Assembly (NCBI RefSeq): GCF_019744875.1 | Contig: NZ_JAIETU010000006.1 | Location: 310,001-374,000 of the forward strand | Length of the DNA: 64,000 nt | Direction: 5' to 3' | Origin: Hyphomicrobium sp. | GTDB taxonomy: Bacteria; Pseudomonadota; Alphaproteobacteria; Rhizobiales; Hyphomicrobiaceae | Part shown: in pieces, positions 38,337-48,023 of the stretch | Position numbering within the stretch: the first letter of the stretch is position 1 | Layout of the letters: each line of letters starts with the position of its first letter | The notes under the pieces: generated by a model | What the model was told of the DNA's origin: nothing | The model's input: the letters and a program-made list of their open reading frames with translations, nothing else | The model's database searches: none | Translations under genes and position numbers: made by a program

Positions 38337-41105
38337 GTGCGGCGGAGCGCCATCGGTAGATTTGTTGGGCTTTGCTCCGCGCTGTGTGCAATGGCATCTG
38401 TCGGTTGGGCTTCGGCCGCGACCGCGCAGACCGTGCACGAAGTCACGATCGCGACTCCCAACATGATTGCGATCGAGGTGCGTGACGCGCCGTTCGTTGC
38501 CGGGGGAATTGAGCCGCTGCCGGTTGCCAGCTCGCAGGAGCAGGGAACGTGGATCGATGTCGGCGGGCGCTGGGGGCGCGTCATCGGTCCCGGCAAAAAC
38601 CACATGCGCATTTCCGATACGCCGCCGTCGCAGTACCTCGACCGGGCGCTCGTCGATGACGCGAGCGGCTATGGGCCGATTGACGGCGCGGCGGTGAAAG
38701 CGGTCTACCGGAAGTCGACGCCGTACGATTCCGGAATCTATCGTGGCGCCCAGGGCGAGACGATGACGGGCGCGAGCCTGAAGCACTACATCTACCTCGA
38801 GCTGTCGCAGCCTCTCTCCGAGGGATCGCATGCGATCAAGTGGCCCGGCGGCGTGCTTCCGGATACGGCGTTTCAGTATTCGCAGCGTACGACGCGCGCG
38901 ATTGCCCTTCGCGCCAACCAGCATGGGCACAGGGCATCCGACGCGCGCAAAGTTGCGTTCTTGTCGCTTTGGGTTCCGGGAGGGGCAGACGAGGGCGCCG
39001 TCGATTTCCGCAAGTTCGGGCTCGACACGTTCGAAGTCTTGGATGACGCGGGCAAAGTCCGGTTCTCTTCCAAGATCACGCTTCGCATGGCACCGACCGA
39101 CCCCGAGCCCGGAAACGGACTTGGCAAGCCGCTGCTCGACTATTTGAGCGCTTCGGGGCCGTCCGTCGAGATCACGAGCCTCGATACGCTACACGCGAAC
39201 ACGGCGACCGCGCCTGGGCACAAGTTTTCCAAGGGCCAGCGCATCTGGCTGGACGGCTTCGTCGCGCGGAACAAGAAATTCAACGGCTTTGCGACGGTCG
39301 GCGCCACGACTGCCGATACGTTCGAGCTTACTGATCTGGCGGGTGGTGGTCCGAGCCGCAACTCGCCGCGGCCAACCGCCTTTCCGGCCCATACCGCAAA
39401 CCGTGCCGGGACTTACGTGTTTGAGCTCGATTACAGCGCTTGGGTCGACGCGCCGAGTGGCGCCTACCGCCTGCATGTTCCGGGCCTGGGCGTTTCGGAC
39501 CCCTTTCATGTGCGCGACGATATCTGGCTCGCCGCGGCCCAGACATCGATCGGCGGGCTCTACAATCATCGCAGTGGCGTAGCGCTGGACGGGCGCTTCG
39601 GGTTTTCGCGGCCGGCCGGGTTTCGGCCCGGGCCGGACTTTGCCGTGAAGATCTCCGCCTTGCCACTTCCCTGGACAACGAACTCCAGCCTTGGGCGCCT
39701 CGCCGCGGATGTCGGCGCGCAGGCGCCCTGGATTACGGACGAGACGGCTCCGGATAGTTACTGGGGCGGCTATATGGATGCGGGTGACTGGGATCGCCGT
39801 ATCGATCATCTCGACGTCAGCTCTCTGATGCTGGACGTGTATGAAAGTGCGCCCGCGGCCATGGCCGTGCCGCTCAAGATCCCGAAATCGAGCGAGGTGC
39901 TCGATCCAAATCTTTATGCCGAGATCGACGATCTGCCGGATGTCCTGCACGAGGCCGTGTGGTCGATCGACTTCTTCCGCCGGCTTCAGTTGCCCGACGG
40001 TAGCGTGCGGGGCGGCATCGAAAGCGGATCGCACCCGCTGCTGGGAGAGCCGAGCTTTCTCGAGCACTACACCGTTTATGCCTACGCACCCGATCCGATC
40101 TCGACCTATCGCTACGCGGCGGTTGCCGCGAAATTCGCGCACGTGCTGCAAGGTCTCGGAAAGACGCATCTTGCCGATGTCTACCGCGCGAGCGCGTTGC
40201 GTGCCTGGAACGCGGGCGCGGCCATGCGCACGACGCCGGTGGTCGAAGCGCAGGCGCGGAAGCTTGCCACCGCCAATAACGCTCTCGACAAGGCGGGCTT
40301 GGATCAGCTCGAGAAGCGCATCCAGAAAGCGACCGATGAGCATCGCGTTGCAGCTTCGGGTGCCCTCTATCGCCTCACGGGCGAAGACCAGTATCGCATC
40401 ATCTTCGAAAAGGCGTGGGCGGGCGACGTCGAGCTTTACCAGCACAATGGGGACGGCGCCTGGGAGTACTACAAGGCGGATTTCCCATCCGCGGACGGCG
40501 CGCTGAAAAAGCGCATCGGCGACGCCATCGTGGCCGCCGCGCAGACCGTTGCTCAGGCTCAGGCTGAGATGGCCTATCCGGGCATGAAGCATCCGTTTGC
40601 GCCGCTTGGGTGGGGTCAGGGGCTGGCGCCAGACTATAACCAGACGCAGATGTTCATTCGCGCCCATCAGATCACCGGCGACAAGGACCTGTTGGGGACG
40701 ATGCAGAACGCGTCCGCTCAGATCCTGGGCGCCAATCAGGTTGGGCTTAGCTTCACCACGGGGCTTGGCCTGCGGACGATCAAGCACCCGTTGCATGAAG
40801 ATCACCGCGCAATGGGCGTCACCGTCCCTGATGGCATAACCGTCTACGGATGGGCGTCGCAGTTCACAACGGCGCACGACTGGATCTTCGGCCCTTACTG
40901 GTCGCCTTTGCCGCTGTCGGGTACGAAGGAGCACGCCGAGCAACGGCGCGTCTCGCCGGATCCGTTTGCGATGCCCCTCTTTGACTATCTGATCGAGCAT
41001 CCCTTGCTGGTTATCCAGCAGGAGTACACGGTACAACAATCCATCGGCACGACCGCGGCGATGTGGCTTTATCTGCATGCGGCCGCCGGCAGAAAGAACC
41101 CGTGA
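38337..41105 (+). CDS. Secreted GH9-like protein (cellulase-type fold)
   Basis: A 922-residue exported protein: signal peptide (about 1-31), a long N-terminal beta-rich region, a cellulase-Ig-like domain ending SGAYRLHVPGLGVSDPFHV (about 370-390), then an alpha/alpha-barrel like glycoside hydrolase family 9. The GH9 nucleophile-region motif is YMDAGDWDRR and a C-terminal HPLHEDHRAMG corresponds to the conserved His/Arg segment. I do not find the usual NE(V/A) acid-Glu motif at the end, where VQQSIGTTAA stands instead, so catalysis is uncertain. GTG 38337 is chosen because GGAGAGG precedes it and the signal peptide starts there; a TTG at 38283 is upstream. It probably trims or binds the EPS in the periplasm. 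Confidence 0.78.
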   Translation: MRRSAIGRFVGLCSALCAMASVGWASAATAQTVHEVTIATPNMIAIEVRDAPFVAGGIEPLPVASSQEQGTWIDVGGRWGRVIGPGKNHMRISDTPPSQYLDRALVDDASGYGPIDGAAVKAVYRKSTPYDSGIYRGAQGETMTGASLKHYIYLELSQPLSEGSHAIKWPGGVLPDTAFQYSQRTTRAIALRANQHGHRASDARKVAFLSLWVPGGADEGAVDFRKFGLDTFEVLDDAGKVRFSSKITLRMAPTDPEPGNGLGKPLLDYLSASGPSVEITSLDTLHANTATAPGHKFSKGQRIWLDGFVARNKKFNGFATVGATTADTFELTDLAGGGPSRNSPRPTAFPAHTANRAGTYVFELDYSAWVDAPSGAYRLHVPGLGVSDPFHVRDDIWLAAAQTSIGGLYNHRSGVALDGRFGFSRPAGFRPGPDFAVKISALPLPWTTNSSLGRLAADVGAQAPWITDETAPDSYWGGYMDAGDWDRRIDHLDVSSLMLDVYESAPAAMAVPLKIPKSSEVLDPNLYAEIDDLPDVLHEAVWSIDFFRRLQLPDGSVRGGIESGSHPLLGEPSFLEHYTVYAYAPDPISTYRYAAVAAKFAHVLQGLGKTHLADVYRASALRAWNAGAAMRTTPVVEAQARKLATANNALDKAGLDQLEKRIQKATDEHRVAASGALYRLTGEDQYRIIFEKAWAGDVELYQHNGDGAWEYYKADFPSADGALKKRIGDAIVAAAQTVAQAQAEMAYPGMKHPFAPLGWGQGLAPDYNQTQMFIRAHQITGDKDLLGTMQNASAQILGANQVGLSFTTGLGLRTIKHPLHEDHRAMGVTVPDGITVYGWASQFTTAHDWIFGPYWSPLPLSGTKEHAEQRRVSPDPFAMPLFDYLIEHPLLVIQQEYTVQQSIGTTAAMWLYLHAAAGRKNP

Positions 41106-41115
41106 GTAGGATGCG

Positions 41116-42480
41116 ATGAAGTATCTCGCTCTCTGTATCGGCGTGCTTGCGCTCTGGCCGATCTACGTCGTTTTCAGATCCTACCCTTCCATGCGCAAGT
41201 ATGTCTGGGTGGCTCTCGGCGTTTTGCCGTTCCTCTCGATTGTGCTGCCCTTTCTCGATGTCGCACTGATTTCCTGGGGTGACTTCTGGACCGGCTACGT
41301 GCCTGGGCTTCAGGTCACCGCGATCGACATCATCGCGGTGTTTCTCTTCTTTTCCGTTCGGAAGAACCCCACCTTCAAGTCGCTTCACGTGCTCTTCGGG
41401 CTCAACCTCGCAGCATTGACGCTGTCCATGCTGCAGGCCGACGAGCCGCTGGCCACCGGATTTGCGGTCTGGCAGTTCGTGCGCGTGTACTTCCTCGCGG
41501 TGTTGGTTGCGAAGGCCTGTACGGATGACGCCGTCGCGTACCAGCTGCTCAAGGGGCTTTCGCTGGGCTTGGCGATCCAGTTCATTGCCGTTATCTGGCA
41601 GAAATTCGGCCAGGGCATGGTTCAGCCGACGGGCACATTCGTGCACCAGAACACGCTTGGGCTCATCACGCATCTCGTGGTGTTTCCGAATTTCGCATTG
41701 CTGCTGGCGGGGCAGCGTCAGATCCAAAGCGGTGCGTCCGTGGCGATGGGTCTTGTGATCGCCGCGTTGATCGCGTCTCGCGGTGCGCTCGGCTTCACGG
41801 GCTTTGGGTTTTCGGCGACTTACCTGCTGTCGTTCGTCCGCAAGTGGTCTAAGCGCAAAGCGCTTCTCGGGCTGGCCGGCGTGTTCGCGGTTGCGGGGCT
41901 CGTGCCGATTGCGATGTCGTCCCTGGCGACCAGGTTCGATGCGGTGCCGCTGCTCGATGAGGAGTATGACGAGCGCGCGGCGTTCAACCGTACCGCGATT
42001 GCCATTCTCGAGGCCAATCCCTTGGGGATAGGCGCGAACCACTATTCCTATGTGGGCAAGAACTACGGCTATTCGGTTCGCTCGGGCGTGGCGCCGATCG
42101 AAGGCAGCCTCAACAACATCGTCCATAACGCCTATCTGCTCGCCGCGGCCGAGACAGGTTACTTCGGCTGCTTCTCCTTCACGTTGCTCATGATCTTCCC
42201 CATCGCGGTTGCCTTCAGATACGCGTGGGGTGTGCGTGGAAATCCATCAGGCGATCTGCTGCTTGGCCTGGGCGTCGCGATGACGACGGTGTGCTTCCAT
42301 TCGCTCTTTGAATACATCGTCGTCATCAAAGAGGTGCAGTACGTGATGGCGATCGTCGTGGGCATGACGTTCGGCTTGGCCAAGCAAAGGGTGATGCGGC
42401 GCGGGCACGGTATGGTTTCGGCAGGCAGGCCCGCCGCACAGCCTCGCGCGGCAGGGGAGGCGGCCTATTCGCGCCGGTAG
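41116..42480 (+). CDS. O-antigen/EPS polymerase-ligase (Wzy_C-like)
   Basis: A 454-residue membrane protein with about 11-12 hydrophobic helices and a large periplasmic loop (about 275-340) containing NPLGIGANHYSYV and NIVHNAYLLAAAETGYFG. That loop is the Wzy/WaaL ligase hallmark with the H-N-x-Y motif. It would polymerise lipid-linked repeat units in the periplasm. It follows the GH9-like gene by ten bases with a GAGTAGGA ribosome site and ends in a 16-base convergent overlap with the SGNH-like gene. Confidence 0.85.
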   Translation: MKYLALCIGVLALWPIYVVFRSYPSMRKYVWVALGVLPFLSIVLPFLDVALISWGDFWTGYVPGLQVTAIDIIAVFLFFSVRKNPTFKSLHVLFGLNLAALTLSMLQADEPLATGFAVWQFVRVYFLAVLVAKACTDDAVAYQLLKGLSLGLAIQFIAVIWQKFGQGMVQPTGTFVHQNTLGLITHLVVFPNFALLLAGQRQIQSGASVAMGLVIAALIASRGALGFTGFGFSATYLLSFVRKWSKRKALLGLAGVFAVAGLVPIAMSSLATRFDAVPLLDEEYDERAAFNRTAIAILEANPLGIGANHYSYVGKNYGYSVRSGVAPIEGSLNNIVHNAYLLAAAETGYFGCFSFTLLMIFPIAVAFRYAWGVRGNPSGDLLLGLGVAMTTVCFHSLFEYIVVIKEVQYVMAIVVGMTFGLAKQRVMRRGHGMVSAGRPAAQPRAAGEAAYSRR

Positions 42481-43652
42481 GCCGACGCGGAGAACGGATT
42501 TTTGGGGCTGTCGCTCGCGAACAGGGCCATCCACTGGGGCGCGATTTTCAGCTTCGTGTAGAGCGCGCCAAAGTAGCCGCGTTCAGGGCGCCATTGCACC
42601 GCGCCGGCATAGTTCAGGTACGTCCACATGAAAGAGCGGCGGACATAGGCCCGGCAATCGGCAAGTGACAGGACCGGGCTGGGCGGCTGAGCTGCAAAGT
42701 CAGCGGCCGTCTGCTGCAGAGCTTTGGCCTGCTCGGGCGAGACGTCGGCGGGGTGCCAGGCGCCTTGCGGCGACTGATTGAAGGTGTAAGCGAACACGAC
42801 GAGAGCCATGTAGTAGCTGCCCAGCCGCGTGAGATGGACGTCGTCGGCAAGCAAGGTGTCGAGCGTTGCGCGCACGTCGCTCTGACTGATGCCGGGAATG
42901 CCTTCTCCTTGCGTTGCGCGTTCGATGAGGTAGGCGAGCGCCAGAGATGCGGGCAGCGACCGCATGCGGTCGTGTCTGCCTTTCGCGGCGGTTGCCTCGT
43001 TGATCCCTTCGACCACGCAACTCCAGACGGGCGCGGCCGCCCGCTCATAGGCAATCCAGTTCGCCGGATTGGACTTGTCATCCAGCGACAGCCACGGCTC
43101 GAAGAAGAACGTCACGCCATTCGGATTGCTACGGATGAAGCGATCGTGGAAATCGCGCAGGTTCTGCGCGGTGTCGTTCCATACGAGGGTGCCGAGAATG
43201 CTGTGCTGCTCGGTGATCAGCAGAACGTCGTAGGGCTGTGTGGGATGCTGCGCGGGCCGTTCGATTTCGGCCGTTGCATCGATGGGCTGGTTGGTGCGAT
43301 CGACGCCCTTCTTGCCGGTCCCGCTGCGTGCCTGGATCGTGGAGCCTTCCAGGTACTGGCGGTTCCAGGATAGTGGGATCCCGAAGCCTGCGGCGATGGC
43401 CGCAAGGTCGCTCGGCAGCGGCTCGTTGGTCAGGCTATGTCCGGAAATGAAAATGGATTGGGGCTTTTGCACCGGCTTCTGAGCTCCCGCAACGGTGTCG
43501 TCAGTATTGGCCTCGGCGAGCGAGCCGCCCGACGCGACGCAGAGCAATGTTGCGGCCAGGAAGCGAATGCTCGGGCGCGCGCACTTCGCTTCAGCGGGCT
43601 TACGCTGCGCGTGCCGGCCGGAGAAAGGCGAGCGGGGCGCGATGTTCAGCAT
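42465..43652 (-). CDS. Exported SGNH/GDSL-like protein
   Basis: A 395-residue protein with a signal-like hydrophobic segment at about 30-46 (FLAATLLCVASGGSLAEA). Near residue 70, ISGHSLTNEPL could be a divergent SGNH block I with Ser in GHSL. Near residue 275, DDVHLTRLGSYYMA resembles block V DxxH. The middle contains FFFEPWLSL. These three points support an SGNH-hydrolase fold that could add or remove acyl groups from the polysaccharide. The overall match is weak and it may simply be an uncharacterised EPS-locus protein. The gene is the last of the long minus-strand unit, eight bases after the GT4 gene. Confidence 0.6.
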   Translation of the reverse strand: MLNIAPRSPFSGRHAQRKPAEAKCARPSIRFLAATLLCVASGGSLAEANTDDTVAGAQKPVQKPQSIFISGHSLTNEPLPSDLAAIAAGFGIPLSWNRQYLEGSTIQARSGTGKKGVDRTNQPIDATAEIERPAQHPTQPYDVLLITEQHSILGTLVWNDTAQNLRDFHDRFIRSNPNGVTFFFEPWLSLDDKSNPANWIAYERAAAPVWSCVVEGINEATAAKGRHDRMRSLPASLALAYLIERATQGEGIPGISQSDVRATLDTLLADDVHLTRLGSYYMALVVFAYTFNQSPQGAWHPADVSPEQAKALQQTAADFAAQPPSPVLSLADCRAYVRRSFMWTYLNYAGAVQWRPERGYFGALYTKLKIAPQWMALFASDSPKNPFSASAYRRE

Positions 43653-43660
43653 TCACTTGC

Positions 43661-44890
43661 TCACAGGTTTTGACGGATCAGGCCGGCGCGGTGACTGTAG
43701 ACGGTTTGCTCATCGAAGCGCAGTCCGGATTGCGCGGCGGAGCCGATGAGGCGCGCCAGCGCGGGGCGATCCCGGTCGAGTGCAATGAGCTTTTCGGCGA
43801 GCGCGTCCGTCTCTCCGACGGGCACGAAGTCTCCGCCTCCGTCCTGGGATACTAGGTCTCGCGGATAGCCGCTTCCATAGCCAACGATGGGCGTGCCGCA
43901 CACCAGTGCCTCGATGAGGCAGCGCGGCGACTCCGGTGTCTTGTGGCAGAACAGAAAGACATCGGACTGCTTCATGTGGTTGAGGATCTGAGTGCGGTCC
44001 GACATGAAGCCGGGCATCTGTACGCAGTCCGTCAGGTTCAGGTCCGCGGCGGCCTTTTTCATGCCCTCGAGCAGGGGGCCGTCGCCGAGCCAGGTGGCCG
44101 TGAACTTCACGCCGGCGTCGCGGATTTTCGCCAGGACGCCGAGCCAGTCGAACGGCCCCTTCATCTCGGCCGCGCGGCCGACGTAGGAGATCCGCAAGGG
44201 ATCGCCGGCACGAACGCGCGCGATCTTGGCGTCGCGTTGGTCGGCGTCAATGAAATCCGCCTTGCTCGTGTGCGTGTCGTAAACGCAGAACGCGCGGTCG
44301 GAATAGGGCTTGTAGTGCTGGTAGCAGTCCATGCCCTGGAACAAGCCGAGGCGGCTGCGGCGTATCAGGGTCTGGTGGTATCGCTGCATGATCGGCAGCG
44401 ACAGCGTCTCCTTCGCCCGCCGCTTGAAGGGCATGGTGTCGAGCTCGGAGCGAATGACCTCGTGCTCGACGCGGTCGAGCCAGACGCCATAGGCGCGACG
44501 CTGCTTGATGGCCTCGACCGCTGCCAGCGATGCCCAGTCGCCGACGAGGCATCCGAGCGTGAAGCAGAGGTAGCGGCTGCGCGCGATTTCGGCTGCGAGA
44601 AGCGCGCGCGTGCGCTTGTACTCCGAGATGAAGCCCGGAATGTCGTAGGCGCGGGGCAGGGTGATGAGATCCAGGCGGGATGCGCATGGCAGATCGGATA
44701 TCGGGCGCCACCGCACCGTCGACAGGGCCGGTTCGTTGGCATCCTTGAGCTCAATGCCGGCGTAGGCCGTTCGCTCGAAATTCTCGCTCCATCGGATCAG
44801 GCCTTCGCAGGTCTGATCGTCGATGCACGGCTCGCCATCGATCGTCAAAATCGGAACGTGTGTTACGAGAAGGAGGCGATCTTCGATCAT
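43661..44890 (-). CDS. Glycosyltransferase family 4
   Basis: A 409-residue GT-B enzyme. The C-terminal donor domain is clear: RISYVGRAAEMKGPFDWL (about 232-249), FTATWLGDGPLLEGM, and the SPRCLIEALVCGTPIVGYGSG block where the EX7E Glu lies in LIEAL. The N-terminal half is less conserved. Part of a run of EPS genes with 37 and 8 base gaps to neighbours. Donor sugar unknown. Confidence 0.85.
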   Translation of the reverse strand: MIEDRLLLVTHVPILTIDGEPCIDDQTCEGLIRWSENFERTAYAGIELKDANEPALSTVRWRPISDLPCASRLDLITLPRAYDIPGFISEYKRTRALLAAEIARSRYLCFTLGCLVGDWASLAAVEAIKQRRAYGVWLDRVEHEVIRSELDTMPFKRRAKETLSLPIMQRYHQTLIRRSRLGLFQGMDCYQHYKPYSDRAFCVYDTHTSKADFIDADQRDAKIARVRAGDPLRISYVGRAAEMKGPFDWLGVLAKIRDAGVKFTATWLGDGPLLEGMKKAAADLNLTDCVQMPGFMSDRTQILNHMKQSDVFLFCHKTPESPRCLIEALVCGTPIVGYGSGYPRDLVSQDGGGDFVPVGETDALAEKLIALDRDRPALARLIGSAAQSGLRFDEQTVYSHRAGLIRQNL

Positions 44891-44927
44891 GTCACCTTAC
44901 TCGCGGTTGAAGCGAGGCCCGGCTGCG

Positions 44928-45989
44928 TCATGACACCTGCGTCGCGCTGTTCTGCTGCGGCTCGGCGTGCTCGCGGCGCAGCCAGACTTCGCGCTGCTCG
45001 CTGTTCAGCCGTTCGGTTGCGCGCTTCTTGCCCATCAGGAGACACGAAATCTGATAGCGCCTCAGGAAGCGGCGCAGGTCGGCATCCGGATAGCGCGGCT
45101 TGCCCTTGAACATGGAGCCGAAGTAGCCCCACAGCATGCCGGCGCCGCCGACAACATAGGGCGGACGGGTCATGCGGAAGAGGCTGCTTGCGACCATGTA
45201 CACGGGCGTCGTGCCCATGAACCACTGCCCTGCGCCGTGGCGCACGCGCCCTGTCCACCAGCTCTTGTGGCTGGAGCCCATGGGCCGCAGGTGATGGAAC
45301 TGAATGGCCTCGTCGGTCCAGCTCCGGGCGATCCATCCGTGGTAGCGGCAGATGTGGCAATCGATTGCGTCCCACGTGAGTGCGCGGATGAAGCGGCCGG
45401 TCTCTTCCCAGGCGGAGCGGCGATAGAACTTGATCATGCCGACGGAGGTTTCTTCGCCGCATGCTTCGCTCACCTTGGCGCCGCCTGGGGAAAGAAAGTA
45501 CGGAGAGCCGCTGCACGTTGCGATCCGGGGATCGGCATGCATGCGCCGGATGATTTCCTCGAAGTAGCCCGGCGGAATATCGAGATCGAGATCGAGTTTG
45601 CAGATGAACTCGAAGCTTTCCCATTCGTCCTGCGGGATCGAGTCCACACCCGCGTAGAACGCTTCCATGACGCCGGGGCCGACGCTGCGGACGCCACGGT
45701 CGTCCCGCCGGACGATGCGCAGGTATGGGAGCTGGCTGGCGTATTCCTGCAGGATTTGCGGCGTCGCGTCCGTCGAGCCGTCGTCTACGATCACCCAAAG
45801 CGCGGGCTTTACTGTCTGCGACTTGATGGACTCGAGCGTGCGGCGTGCGTAGTCGGCTTCGTCGCGGCAGGGCGTGATGAGGCAATAGCTTCCAGGGCGC
45901 ATCGCAACGGGCGCCTTATCGCCGACATGCTCGGTTTGCATTGGCTGAGATCCTGAGGACGGTTCTTTGATTTTCGCGGTGGCTTGCAT
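44928..45989 (-). CDS. Glycosyltransferase family 2
   Basis: A 353-residue GT-A transferase: LITPCRDEADYARRTLESI (about 38-56), WVIVDDGSTDATP (about 65-77), ICKLDLDLDIPPGYF as the DxD region and a downstream WDAIDCHICRYHGW segment. A longer open frame runs upstream into the asparagine synthase gene. ATG 45989 is preferred because it leaves a clean 26-base gap after that gene and gives normal length. No strong ribosome site is visible. Same operon as the neighbours. Confidence 0.87.
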   Translation of the reverse strand: MQATAKIKEPSSGSQPMQTEHVGDKAPVAMRPGSYCLITPCRDEADYARRTLESIKSQTVKPALWVIVDDGSTDATPQILQEYASQLPYLRIVRRDDRGVRSVGPGVMEAFYAGVDSIPQDEWESFEFICKLDLDLDIPPGYFEEIIRRMHADPRIATCSGSPYFLSPGGAKVSEACGEETSVGMIKFYRRSAWEETGRFIRALTWDAIDCHICRYHGWIARSWTDEAIQFHHLRPMGSSHKSWWTGRVRHGAGQWFMGTTPVYMVASSLFRMTRPPYVVGGAGMLWGYFGSMFKGKPRYPDADLRRFLRRYQISCLLMGKKRATERLNSEQREVWLRREHAEPQQNSATQVS

Positions 45990-46015
45990 GTTGGGCTCGT
46001 GCGCTCTGTTCTCGG

Positions 46016-47971
46016 CTAGTGCAGTTTGATGGCGTGGCGGTCGCACCATCTCAGAAGAACGTAAAGGGCCCACACGCGGGACCAGAACACCTTGCTGCGA
46101 CCGGATTGAAACGACTGCCAGAGATGCTCGACGGTCTCGCCGTCGAGGCCGATGTCCCGGCAGAGTTGCCGGTTGCGCATCGTGCCGTCCATCTCGGCGC
46201 CAAGGTTGCTGCGGATCCATCGATCGAACGGCATCTGGAAGCCGCTTTTCTTCCGTTCGAAGAGCGCTGGGTCCAGGCCCTCCAGTCCGATGTCGCGAAG
46301 GACCTGCTTTCGGCGCAGCGGGAAAAACCGAATGTCGTCCGGCAGGCGGGATATGACGTCGACGACTTCGGTGTCGACCAGCGGCAGGCGCGTTTCCAGC
46401 GAGACGGCCATGCTGGCCGCATCGGTGTCACGCAGGATGCGCTGCCCGAGAAAGAGCCGCTGCTCCAGATTGGCGATGGCGGCAAGCGCCGACCGGCCTT
46501 CAGACTCCTTTTCCAGCTCTTTGCGCAGCTCATTCGGCAAACCGATCGCGCCGCTTGGCTGCTCGCCGCTCTCGCCGAGGAGCGCGCTTTGGTATTCAGG
46601 GAGAAAGAGCGCATACGCGAGCTGATAGAGCTGCACCGTGTCGTCGGAGCAGGCCATCATCGACGGCAGCTTGGCCCACCGTGCCTGCGAGCCTACGGCG
46701 TCCGACTTTCGTTGCGCAACGCGGGCGATTCCGCGGGCAAGGGCGAGGCGCGCGCTCTTGGGCACGGCGCGCAACATGGACGCGATCGCTTGCAGGCGCG
46801 GCAGATCCCGAAAGGTCGTATAGCCGCCGAACAGCTCGTCGCCGCCCGCGCCGAGCAGGGCCACGGTGATGCCGGCCGAGCGCACGGCGCGGGAAATGTA
46901 GAAAGAGTTCAGGCCGTCGAACGTCGGCTGGTCCATGCTCTCCATCGCTTCGTCGAGCGTGGAGATGAAGCTTTGCTCGGTGAGCATGACTTCGCTGTGG
47001 TGCGTTCCGATGGCGCGCGCGATTTCCCTTGCGAACGGCCCCTCGTCGTACTCGCGTTCGGCAAAGGTCAGCGTGAAGGTTTCCACCCGGGTGGTGGATG
47101 CGCGCGCGGCCATGTTCGCGACCGACGAACTGTCGATGCCGCCGGACAGGAAGACACCCAGCGGCACATCGCTGGCGAGGTGCAGGGAGACGCTCTCTTG
47201 GAGAGTGCGTCGGACATCCTGGACGGTGGCTGTTTTCGGAGCATCGCGGGAGGGCGCCTTCGAGAAGGCGTGCAACGGCCCGCTGTTCCCCTTGAGGTCG
47301 AACGTGATGAGGTTGCCAGCTGGCAGCAGCTCTACGCCTTCGACGATCGTTTCGGGGCCGGGGACGAAGCCATTCCATATGAAATTGCGGGTTGCCGTGC
47401 GGCTCAGGCGCGGCGCATTCAACAGGCGCGCGGCGAGAACGGCCCGCACTTCGGATGCGAACAGGATCGACCATTCGCGGTCGGGATTTGGATCCGGGTT
47501 GCGGCAAATGTAGAGCGGCTTGATCCCGAGAGGATCGCGCGACAGGTTCAGCGTCTTGCGTGAGCCGTCCCAGTGCGCCACGGCAAACATGCCCCTCAGA
47601 GAGCTAAGTGCATCGGTGCCGTGGACGGCCAGTGCGCGGAGAAGAACTTCGGTGTCGCCGCTGCTGGAGAATGTCTGCCCTTGGTCCTGCAACCTGCTTC
47701 TGAGGTCGACGTAATTGTAGATCTCGCCATTGAAAACGAGAGTGTGCTCCGGCCGGGCGCCGTCGGTCATCGGCTGTGCTGCCGCGTTCGAGAGGTCAAG
47801 CACGGACAACCGCCGATGCGCGAGAAGCACTCCGTTGCCGTCGCCTTCCGGTGACGTCTCGAAGAACCCTTCGCCGTTCGGGCCACGATGGGCGAGCGCT
47901 GCCGACATCAGCCTGACGGCCTGCCGATTACCCTCGGTTATGCGGCCAATCAGGCCGGCGATGCCACACAC
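46016..47971 (-). CDS. asnB: Asparagine-synthase-type amidotransferase
   Basis: A 651-residue two-domain enzyme. The N-terminal class II glutaminase starts (G)CGIAGLIG with nucleophile Cys2 after Met removal and has LAHRGPNGEGF and VFNGEIYNY. The C-terminal synthetase has the PP-loop SGGIDSSSVAN, which activates a carboxylate with ATP. Both sites look intact. Start is GTG at 47971, 52 bases after the PKS. Members in EPS and natural-product loci often amidate a uronic acid or a carboxyl of a peptide/polyketide rather than make asparagine; the position between PKS and glycosyltransferases favours that. Confidence 0.9.
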   Translation of the reverse strand: MCGIAGLIGRITEGNRQAVRLMSAALAHRGPNGEGFFETSPEGDGNGVLLAHRRLSVLDLSNAAAQPMTDGARPEHTLVFNGEIYNYVDLRSRLQDQGQTFSSSGDTEVLLRALAVHGTDALSSLRGMFAVAHWDGSRKTLNLSRDPLGIKPLYICRNPDPNPDREWSILFASEVRAVLAARLLNAPRLSRTATRNFIWNGFVPGPETIVEGVELLPAGNLITFDLKGNSGPLHAFSKAPSRDAPKTATVQDVRRTLQESVSLHLASDVPLGVFLSGGIDSSSVANMAARASTTRVETFTLTFAEREYDEGPFAREIARAIGTHHSEVMLTEQSFISTLDEAMESMDQPTFDGLNSFYISRAVRSAGITVALLGAGGDELFGGYTTFRDLPRLQAIASMLRAVPKSARLALARGIARVAQRKSDAVGSQARWAKLPSMMACSDDTVQLYQLAYALFLPEYQSALLGESGEQPSGAIGLPNELRKELEKESEGRSALAAIANLEQRLFLGQRILRDTDAASMAVSLETRLPLVDTEVVDVISRLPDDIRFFPLRRKQVLRDIGLEGLDPALFERKKSGFQMPFDRWIRSNLGAEMDGTMRNRQLCRDIGLDGETVEHLWQSFQSGRSKVFWSRVWALYVLLRWCDRHAIKLH

Positions 47972-48023
47972 GTCTCGAATCCATTCGTTGTTGCGCGGGA
48001 TGCAGGCTCCGCGTGCGGTCCAC

